Positions 1 to 4,669 of a DNA stretch of 6,214 nt are shown in pieces (positions within the stretch are counted from its first letter, which is position 1; every line of letters begins with the position of its first letter). The notes beneath the pieces are model-generated. The model did not search any database and was not told the origin of the DNA. It saw nothing but the letters and a program-made list of their open reading frames with translations. Origin of the DNA: Nitrospirota bacterium (GTDB taxonomy: Bacteria; Nitrospirota; Thermodesulfovibrionia; Thermodesulfovibrionales; SM23-35); assembly GCA_016212245.1 (NCBI GenBank), contig JACRGU010000066.1, forward strand, positions 1 through 6,214, written 5' to 3'. Position numbers and translations under genes: made by a program.

Positions 1-2
1 AC

Positions 3-23
3 AGGCCAGGGTTCAGGGTTAAT
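3..23. repeat. Possible degenerate heptamer array at the window edge
   Basis: Three 7-mers (aggccag, ggttcag, ggttaat) can be aligned, the last two sharing ggtt. It lies in the region after the last gene's stop. The rest of 1-75 is AT-rich and shows no convincing terminator or gene. With only three divergent units this may be chance, and the array may continue outside the window. Confidence 0.4.
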
Positions 24-75
24 ATTGTAAAACATATTTTTAGTCTTTATGCAATTTATTTTTTCATGGGCAGTT

Positions 76-753
76 TTAGTGTGCCTTTCTCCACTGGAGA
101 AGTTTCTTGGCAGCAACACGGACCGCATCCGGAACATTTTTATTTTTCTCAAGGACTATAATATCTTTTGTTTTGAGGTCACTCACGAGTGGCACTGAAA
201 TGCCTGGCGGTGTCTTGGGGTTTGTCACGAGTGCAAGGATTACGCCGTAGTTTTTCATCCATTCCCTGTTTCTTGCTATTTTCCTGAGTGCTTCGTCATG
301 TATCGAGCGCGATCTTGCAATCGCTTCAATCTCAGAATCTGTAATCCTTGGATTTTCTAGGACATTCATCACTACTTCTTTATTGCTGTCTTTTATCAGG
401 ATTGACCTTATTTCCTTTCCTCCCCTCAATGCAAGAAAGAGCTTTTCGGAGACGCTCATCTTCTGAATCCTCACGAGGAGGCTCTGGGTGCGCATCTCTG
501 AAGTTTTTTTAGTGCTTACAACTTCGGATGATGGTTTTACAACAGGTACAGGTAGGATCTTAGCTACCTGCTGTTTGACATCTTCAGGTGTATCAGGATT
601 TTCAATAAGGAGCTTGAGTATCTCAGGCCTGTCCATGTTTGCCTTTGCAATCTCCTCAAATATTGCAGGCTCTGAAGCATCCTCAATCAGGGCCTCTATT
701 AGTTCCTTTGAAGCTATTGATAGGTCAATCGCTAAAAGTCTTTGTTCTTCCAT
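76..753 (-). CDS. Conserved-looking helical-repeat protein of unknown function
   Basis: I cannot name a function for this 225-residue protein. It has no signal peptide or membrane segment, so it is probably cytoplasmic. It looks like a degenerate alpha-solenoid (HEAT or leucine-rich-variant style): helices alternate with short turns of the type N-P-x-T-P, seen at IENPDTPEDV (50-59), LENPRITDSEI (132-142), VTNPKTPPGIS (177-186) and, weaker, EKNKNVPDAVR (202-212). A Pro/Ser/Thr/Lys-rich linker at about 68-90 separates an N-terminal part (1-67) from a larger C-terminal part containing LALRGGKEIRSILIKD (108-121). From memory, similar proteins with LRGGKE-like motifs occur in deltaproteobacterial and Nitrospirota genomes, but this is not checked. 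It starts 21 bp after tlyA, probably in the same transcript. The ATG at 753 is preceded at 7 bases by a weak AAGAG site that is itself part of a heptamer array. The N-terminal MEEQRLLAIDLS supports this start. Confidence 0.8.
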   Translation of the reverse strand: MEEQRLLAIDLSIASKELIEALIEDASEPAIFEEIAKANMDRPEILKLLIENPDTPEDVKQQVAKILPVPVVKPSSEVVSTKKTSEMRTQSLLVRIQKMSVSEKLFLALRGGKEIRSILIKDSNKEVVMNVLENPRITDSEIEAIARSRSIHDEALRKIARNREWMKNYGVILALVTNPKTPPGISVPLVSDLKTKDIIVLEKNKNVPDAVRVAAKKLLQWRKAH

Positions 754-795
754 CTCTATGCTCTTAGCTCTTTACTACTTGCTCTTTGCTCTCTT
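754..795 (-). repeat. Heptamer array across the tlyA stop and the intergenic gap
   Basis: Six consecutive degenerate 7-mers on the plus strand are ctctatg, ctcttag, ctcttta, ctacttg, ctctttg, ctctctt. They encode the last residues and TAG stop of tlyA (775-777), fill the whole 21-bp gap, and end exactly at the ATG of the downstream gene (753). The units are less uniform than in the other arrays, so this copy is either older or under different constraint. Confidence 0.75.
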
Positions 796-1560
796 CATAT
801 ATAAAAAATATTCTATATTACCTTTTTGCCCGGGGAGTGGAGATCGGAATATCCCAATGATCCCGAGTCCGAGCTTCTCTGAATTTTCCTGTACATTTTC
901 GACAGCCCTTAACCTTTTTTCTTCTTCCCTGACAATCCCACCCTTTCCTACTTCTCCTTTTCCTACCTCGAATTGCGGCTTTATCAGGGCGAGGATTTCC
1001 CCGTCTTTTTTAAGGAATTCTATAACCTTTGGTATTACCTTAAGAAGGGAAATAAAAGAGACATCCACTGTTGCCATATCTATATTGCTTTTTATGAGGT
1101 CTTCAAACTCCTGCCCTCTGCCCTCTGACTCCTGACTCCTGAGTATTTTATCAAGGTATCTTATATTCGTTCTTTCCATCGGTATGACCCTTGGGTCTTT
1201 TCTAAGAGACCACGCAAGCTGTCCATAGCCTACATCTATACAGTAGACTTTTTTTGCTCCCTTCTTCAATAAGCAGTCTGTAAAACCCCCTGTAGATGAA
1301 CCGACATCCATAATAATCTTATCATTCAGATCAATATTTAAAAAATTTATTGCTGCCTCGAGCTTAAGACCTCCTCTGCTGACATAAGGCAGCTCTCCTT
1401 CTTTGAGAGATATCTCTGAAGTCTCACTGACAGGTGTACCTGTCTTTGTTATCTTTTTGCTATTGACAAAGACCTTTCCTTCCATTATGAGGGCCTTTGC
1501 CAGCTCTCTGCTCTTTACAAGCCCTCTCGAAACAAGGATTTTATCCAATCTTTCCTTCAA
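775..1560 (-). CDS. tlyA: TlyA-type rRNA 2'-O-methyltransferase
   Basis: TlyA proteins methylate ribose 2'-OH groups of 16S and/or 23S rRNA; some were first named hemolysins. This one has 261 residues. An S4 RNA-binding domain occupies about residues 3-60 (RLDKILVSRGL, EGKVFVN). A FtsJ-like Rossmann methyltransferase domain follows, with SAM motif DVGSSTGGF at 85-93. The family's K-D-K-E catalytic tetrad is visible as Lys66 (RGGLKL), Asp166 (TVDVSF), Lys194 (LIKPQFE) and Glu250 (GNIEYF). The start is TTG: the codon two before it is an in-frame TAG, and the next ATG (residue 26) would delete half the S4 domain. No good Shine-Dalgarno site precedes it. Residues about 140-151 (RSQESEGRGQEF) come from a heptamer array and lengthen the stretch before the strand carrying Asp166. 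The final RAKSK and the stop codon are also written in heptamer units. It lies 41 bp after dxs. Confidence 0.93.
   Translation of the reverse strand: MKERLDKILVSRGLVKSRELAKALIMEGKVFVNSKKITKTGTPVSETSEISLKEGELPYVSRGGLKLEAAINFLNIDLNDKIIMDVGSSTGGFTDCLLKKGAKKVYCIDVGYGQLAWSLRKDPRVIPMERTNIRYLDKILRSQESEGRGQEFEDLIKSNIDMATVDVSFISLLKVIPKVIEFLKKDGEILALIKPQFEVGKGEVGKGGIVREEEKRLRAVENVQENSEKLGLGIIGIFRSPLPGQKGNIEYFLYMKRAKSK
1108..1143 (-). repeat. Heptamer tandem array inside tlyA
   Basis: Plus-strand units are ctgccct twice and ctgactc twice, then a partial ctgagta, at an exact 7-bp period. The tlyA frame reads RSQESEGRGQEF. The peptide sits between IRYLDKIL and the strand bearing catalytic Asp166, where other TlyA proteins have a shorter connection. 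The change from ctgccct to ctgactc within one array suggests two unit types expanded in succession. Confidence 0.9.
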
Positions 1561-1586
1561 TGGCTATATATTGGCTCTCTGCTTAG

Positions 1587-1631
1587 ATAGGGAAGGGTCG
1601 ATTATAAAAATTCTGAGACAGCCTTCCCTAT
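1587..1631. repeat. Inverted repeat spanning the dxs stop codon
   Basis: The arms atagggaagg (1587-1596) and ccttccctat (1622-1631) are exact complements with a 25-base loop that contains the dxs stop. In the transcript the stem would lie between dxs and the TTG start of tlyA. No T run follows on the transcribed strand, so a simple intrinsic terminator is unlikely; RNA processing or modulation of tlyA expression is possible but unproven. Confidence 0.6.
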
Positions 1632-3542
1632 ATCTATTTTTCGATCTCTGAGCATGGAGATTGCAGTCTGATATATCCCTTCTTCATCGAGCCCGTATTT
1701 TTTCCTCAATTCACTTTGTTGTCCCTGCTCAATAAATTTATCCGGTATGCCAAGTCGCCTAACCCTTACATTATGGACTTCCATTTCATTCAGGAATTCA
1801 AGCAGGACGCTGCCAAAGCCACCTTCAAGGGCATTTTCTTCTATGGTAATTATCCTCGGAACCCTCGATGCCACAGAGGATATAAGGTTGCGGTCTAATG
1901 GTTTTATAAATCTTGCATTTATAACCATTGTACTGACGCCCTTTTTCTCGAGTCTTTCTGCTGCACTGAGGGCTGGAAAAACAGTATTGCCAATTGCTAT
2001 CAATGCTATATCATCACCTTCCCTTAAGATTTCCGCCTTCCCTACCTCTAAGAGTTCGGAGTTCGGAGTTCGGAGTTCGGAGTCTTTTAACTCACAACTC
2101 GTAACTCGTAACTCGTTACTTATTTTCCCTCTCGGATACCTGATAGCAGCAGGCCCATTATGTTTTAAAGCAAGCTCGAGCATGGCTCTGAGCTCAGTAT
2201 CATCCTTGGGTGCCATGACAACAATGTTTGGGATATGTCTTAGATAGGACAGGTCAAACAGTCCGCTATGTGTTGGTCCATCTTCTCCAACTATCCCTGC
2301 CCTGTCAATTGCAAATACAACATGGAGGTTCTGGAGGCAGATATCATGGACTATCTCATCATATGCCCTCTGAAGAAAGGTGGAATAGATTGCGACAACT
2401 GGCTTTAACCCCTGTGTTGCAAGCCCTGCAGCAAATGTTACAGCATGGGGTTCTGCAATGCCAACATCATAGAATCTATCAGGATACCTTTCTGCAAATT
2501 GCTCGAGGCCCGTACCCTCTTTCATAGCTGCTGTGATAGCAACTATTCTATCATCTTTAGCTGCGAGTTCTGTCAGGATATTACCAAATACCTCACTGTA
2601 TGTAAGTCCGCCTCCACTTATAGGTGATCCTGTTTCAAGCTTGAATGGCCCAATCCCATGAAATGCAGAGGGGTTTTTCTCTGAAAACGCATAGCCCTTA
2701 CCTTTTTTTGTTATAACATGTATAAGGGTAGGGGACGATGATGTTTTTATCCTTTTTAATGTCGCAATTAATACCTCTATATTGTGGCCATCTATAGGGC
2801 CGATATAATTAAATCCGAGTTCTTCAAAGATGATTCCTGGAAGGAAAAGCCCTTTGAGCATCTCCTCTGTTTTCTGGGCTATTTTTGCAGCCGGCCCTCC
2901 TAATTTTGGAATGGCTTCGAGGAAGGATTTGGTCTCTCTTTTAAACCTCTGATACAGGTCTCCTGTGAGTATCCGGTTCAGATATGCAGAAAGCGCACCC
3001 ACATTTGGGGATATAGACATCTCATTGTCGTTCAGGATTACTATAAGATCTTTTTTAAGATGTCCTGCATTGTTTAATCCCTCAAATGCAAGCCCTGCTG
3101 TCATTGCTCCATCACCGATAACAGCTATGACTTTAAAATTCTCTCCCCTCTTATCTCTTGCCTCTATTATCCCTAATGTAGCAGATATAGAGGTAGAACT
3201 ATGCCCTGTGCCAAAGGCATCATGTTCGCTCTCATCTCTTTTGGGAAAGCCTGAGATGCCTTTATATTTTCTGAGGGTTGAGAATCTTTCGTATCTTCCG
3301 GTGAGGAGTTTATGGGAGTATGACTGATGACCGACATCCCATATTATTTTATCTACAGGGGAATTAAATACATAATGAAGGGCAATTGTCAGCTCCACTA
3401 CTCCGAGGTTTGATGCTAAATGTCCTCCATTTATCGAGACTCTTTCGATTATTATATTCCTCAACTCTTGAGCGAGATCCTTGAGATCTGAGATAGATAG
3501 CTTCTTTAAGTCTTGCGGTGATTTTATTAATTCTATATACAT
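1602..3542 (-). CDS. dxs: 1-deoxy-D-xylulose-5-phosphate synthase
   Basis: DXS joins pyruvate and glyceraldehyde 3-phosphate to make DXP, using thiamine diphosphate; this is the first step of the MEP isoprenoid pathway. The protein has 646 residues, slightly longer than the usual 620-640. The thiamine-binding domain has GGHLASNLG (His41), DVGHQSY, GHSSTS and the cofactor motif GDGAM (143-147) through NDN (171-173). The pyrimidine-binding domain has YDVGIAEPH, with the catalytic Glu at 364, then DRAGIVGEDGPTHSG. A C-terminal transketolase domain begins near residue 500. Residues about 476-497 come from two inverted heptamer arrays and lengthen the linker between the last two domains; E. coli has a shorter segment there. 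The start is ATG 3542, since AAGGAG lies 6 bases upstream; the TTG one codon earlier is unlikely. The ATG shares one base with the ispA stop (TGATG), which suggests translational coupling between two enzymes of the same pathway. Confidence 0.97.
   Translation of the reverse strand: MYIELIKSPQDLKKLSISDLKDLAQELRNIIIERVSINGGHLASNLGVVELTIALHYVFNSPVDKIIWDVGHQSYSHKLLTGRYERFSTLRKYKGISGFPKRDESEHDAFGTGHSSTSISATLGIIEARDKRGENFKVIAVIGDGAMTAGLAFEGLNNAGHLKKDLIVILNDNEMSISPNVGALSAYLNRILTGDLYQRFKRETKSFLEAIPKLGGPAAKIAQKTEEMLKGLFLPGIIFEELGFNYIGPIDGHNIEVLIATLKRIKTSSSPTLIHVITKKGKGYAFSEKNPSAFHGIGPFKLETGSPISGGGLTYSEVFGNILTELAAKDDRIVAITAAMKEGTGLEQFAERYPDRFYDVGIAEPHAVTFAAGLATQGLKPVVAIYSTFLQRAYDEIVHDICLQNLHVVFAIDRAGIVGEDGPTHSGLFDLSYLRHIPNIVVMAPKDDTELRAMLELALKHNGPAAIRYPRGKISNELRVTSCELKDSELRTPNSELLEVGKAEILREGDDIALIAIGNTVFPALSAAERLEKKGVSTMVINARFIKPLDRNLISSVASRVPRIITIEENALEGGFGSVLLEFLNEMEVHNVRVRRLGIPDKFIEQGQQSELRKKYGLDEEGIYQTAISMLRDRKIDIGKAVSEFL
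2052..2083 (-). repeat. Heptamer tandem array inside dxs, first arm
   Basis: The plus-strand unit gagttcg is repeated four times exactly, followed by gagt. The dxs frame reads DSELRTPNSEL, in the linker between the pyrimidine-binding and C-terminal domains. It is the most regular array in the window, which suggests recent expansion or little drift. Confidence 0.95.
2089..2120 (-). repeat. Heptamer tandem array inside dxs, second arm
   Basis: Plus-strand units are aactcac once and aactcgt three times, followed by a partial tact. The dxs frame reads NELRVTSCEL. Read on the opposite strand, the unit is gagttac, which shares gagtt with the neighbouring array at 2052-2083. The two are thus inverted relative to each other, separated by only 5 bases. 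Confidence 0.93.
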
Positions 3543-4519
3543 CAAACTCTCCTTTTTAGAAGATAACGTGCAATCTTCCTCAATGGATTGGCCTCAAAAG
3601 AAAATATCTTAAGGGCATCTATCGCCTTAGAGATTAATTCCTTTGCCTTTTGTCGTGAGTGCTCTATGCCAAACAATGCTGGATAGGTCATCTTCTTCAT
3701 CCTCTCATCTGAACCGGCCGGTTTACCAAGCTCATATGTATTGCCTTCAATATCAAGTATATCATCAATAATCTGAAATGTAAGCCCTATATTTTCTCCA
3801 TATTTTGTCAATGCGGTTAGAATATCTTCACCGCTCTCTGCAAGTATTGGCCCCATCCTTACAGATGCTGTTATAAGTGCTGCGGTTTTGTGAAGGTGGA
3901 TAAAGGCGAGTGTATCTCTATCAGGTTCTGAGTTCTCTGAAAGTATATCCTGAGCCTGGCCTCCAACCATGCCGTGTGCACCTGCTGCCATTGCAACCTC
4001 GCGAATAACCTTCAGAATCAGTTCGGAGTTCAGAGTTCGGAGTTCGGTAACCCCCCTATGTCCCCCCTTACTAAGGGGGGAATTAAAGGGGGGTAAACTT
4101 TGAGCTTTGAGCTTTGAACTTTGAACTTTTATGCTGGACAGCATATAGAATGCCTCTGTAAGAAGGGCATCGCCTGTAAGTATAGCCATTGCCTCCCCGA
4201 ATACTTTGTGGCTTGTTGGTTTTCCCCGCCTCAGGTCATCATTGTCCATTGCAGGCAGGTCGTCATGTATAAGGGAATATGTATGTATAAGCTCGAGGGC
4301 TGCAGCCTGTGGTATGATGTCTTCAGGATCCCCTCCGCATGCCTCATATGATGCGAGTGCAAGTATCGGCCGGATTCTCTTACCACCTGCGAAAAGAGAG
4401 TATCTCATTGCCTCGTGAAGGACTGAAGGTTCAGAAGGAATGCTGAAATATGATTTCAGATATGAGTCAACTATATCCCGTTTTTCTTTTAGATAAGTCT
4501 TTATATCAAATGTAGCCAT
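3542..4519 (-). CDS. ispA: Short-chain polyprenyl diphosphate synthase (farnesyl/geranylgeranyl type)
   Basis: This enzyme condenses IPP with allylic diphosphates to make C15 or C20 prenyl diphosphates. From the ATG at 4519 it has 325 residues, against about 300 for E. coli IspA. The first Asp-rich motif is DDLPAMD at residues 86-92, and the second is DDILD at 252-256. The conserved GGKRIRP, GDALL, GGQAQD, HLHKTAALI and FQIIDDILD blocks are intact. The two-residue insertion in the first Asp motif and Tyr five positions before it resemble bacterial FPP synthases, but product length cannot be fixed from sequence. Residues about 131-167 are an insertion made of two heptamer arrays around a G/C palindrome, in the loop before ILKVIREVAMAAGAHG. 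I chose ATG 4519 because MATFDIKTYLKEKR looks like a family N-terminus. An ATG at 4534 is possible, and a GTG at 4597 lies inside a palindromic element. None has a good Shine-Dalgarno site. The stop overlaps the dxs start. Confidence 0.93.
   Translation of the reverse strand: MATFDIKTYLKEKRDIVDSYLKSYFSIPSEPSVLHEAMRYSLFAGGKRIRPILALASYEACGGDPEDIIPQAAALELIHTYSLIHDDLPAMDNDDLRRGKPTSHKVFGEAMAILTGDALLTEAFYMLSSIKVQSSKLKAQSLPPFNSPLSKGGHRGVTELRTLNSELILKVIREVAMAAGAHGMVGGQAQDILSENSEPDRDTLAFIHLHKTAALITASVRMGPILAESGEDILTALTKYGENIGLTFQIIDDILDIEGNTYELGKPAGSDERMKKMTYPALFGIEHSRQKAKELISKAIDALKIFSFEANPLRKIARYLLKRRV
3549..3554 (-). promoter_or_regulatory. Shine-Dalgarno site of dxs
   Basis: The minus strand reads AAGGAG, with 6 bases before the ATG at 3542. 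It lies inside the last codons of ispA. It decides the dxs start at the ATG rather than the TTG one codon upstream, and fits coupled translation of ispA and dxs through the TGATG overlap. It is the only strong ribosome-binding site at any gene junction in the window. Confidence 0.85.
4020..4047 (-). repeat. Heptamer tandem array inside ispA, first arm
   Basis: There are four plus-strand units: agttcgg, agttcag, agttcgg, agttcgg. The ispA frame reads TELRTLNSEL, nearly the same peptide as in dxs and guaA. Together with the palindrome and the array at 4096-4130 it makes an insertion of about 111 bp (37 codons) that keeps the reading frame. Confidence 0.93.
4051..4093. repeat. G6/C6 nested palindrome inside ispA
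   Basis: Two C6 blocks (4051-4056, 4062-4067) face two G6 blocks (4075-4080, 4088-4093). The inner part, 4062-4080, is a perfect palindrome around one central base (cccccctta c taagggggg). The outer C6 and G6 can also pair across 5- and 7-base spacers. It is translated in frame as PPFNSPLSKGGHRGV, foreign to the polyprenyl synthase fold. The ispA mRNA should form a strong hairpin here, in mid-gene. Confidence 0.92.
4096..4130 (-). repeat. Heptamer tandem array inside ispA, second arm
   Basis: Plus-strand units are ctttgag twice and ctttgaa twice, with partial units at each end, all at 7-bp spacing. The ispA frame reads KVQSSKLKAQS. On the minus strand the unit is agttcaa/agctcaa, sharing the agttc core of the array at 4020-4047 but in opposite orientation. 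The two arrays therefore form the arms of a fold-back around the central palindrome. Confidence 0.93.
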
Positions 4520-4543
4520 TTTCGCAGATGACATATTAATTAT

Positions 4544-4655
4544 AAGGCAGGAGATTACCCTTGAGCGGTTTTGAATTCCAATGAAATTGGAATTCACCTC
4601 GGAGTCCCGATTGAAAAGCGGGGCGAGAATGAGCGAAATGGTGATCTCCTGCCTT
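4544..4655. repeat. 112-bp palindromic element between guaA and ispA (possible MITE-like element)
   Basis: The ends are inverted: aaggcaggagat at 4544-4555 and its exact complement at 4644-4655. Pairing extends inward through tacc/ggtg (4556-4559 and 4640-4643) with one mismatch or G-T pair. The sequence tat flanks both ends (4541-4543 and 4656-4658), which could be a 3-bp target duplication or chance. Inside are a perfect 11-bp hairpin (4572-4596) and a small cccg/cggg hairpin (4606-4622), so the transcript could fold as a three-way junction. It occupies most of the 150-bp gap and ends 9 bases before a possible ispA ATG (4534). No coding sequence is apparent in it. It could be a non-autonomous mobile element, a dispersed intergenic repeat or a structured RNA; one copy cannot decide. 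Confidence 0.65.
4572..4596. repeat. Perfect 11-bp hairpin inside the guaA-ispA element
   Basis: The arms tgaattccaat and attggaattca are exact complements around a 3-base loop (gaa). No run of T follows on the minus strand, where the genes are transcribed (AAACCG follows), so it does not look like an intrinsic terminator. The GTG at 4597, which would extend ispA by 26 residues, starts within this hairpin, and that is one reason to doubt the longer protein. Confidence 0.85.
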
Positions 4656-4669
4656 TATCATGACTATTT

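Noticed and set aside
21..45. AT-rich hairpin after the last gene as a terminator
   Set aside because: The pairing is short and bulged, and the T run follows it on the plus strand, not on the strand that is transcribed.
945..975. Repeated pyrimidine-rich tcctac blocks in tlyA
   Set aside because: They encode the GKGEVGKGG segment, a conserved feature of TlyA proteins, so the repetition reflects protein sequence.
488..1135. Long plus-strand open frame opposite the unnamed gene and tlyA
   Set aside because: It is the antisense shadow of two well-supported minus-strand genes; its product is Ser-rich without domains. The same holds for the plus-strand frames near 1747-2247, 2965-3327 and 5184-5705.
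2052..2120. CRISPR-like array
   Set aside because: Units are 7 bp and directly abutting with no spacers, and no cas genes are visible.
3925..3938. Two gttctga/gttctct units in ispA as another heptamer array
   Set aside because: Only two divergent units, and the encoded stretch (LSENSEPDRD) is of normal length for the family.
4051..4093. Intrinsic terminator
   Set aside because: The strong hairpin lies inside an intact ispA frame and is not followed by a T run on the transcribed strand.
4539..4544. Minus-strand TATAAT as a -10 promoter box for ispA
   Set aside because: No acceptable -35 hexamer lies about 17 bases upstream, and such hexamers are frequent in AT-rich gaps; the evidence is too thin to list.
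4520..4597. Longer ispA starting at GTG 4597
   Set aside because: The extra 26 residues are encoded mostly by the palindromic element, do not resemble the family N-terminus, and lack a ribosome-binding site.
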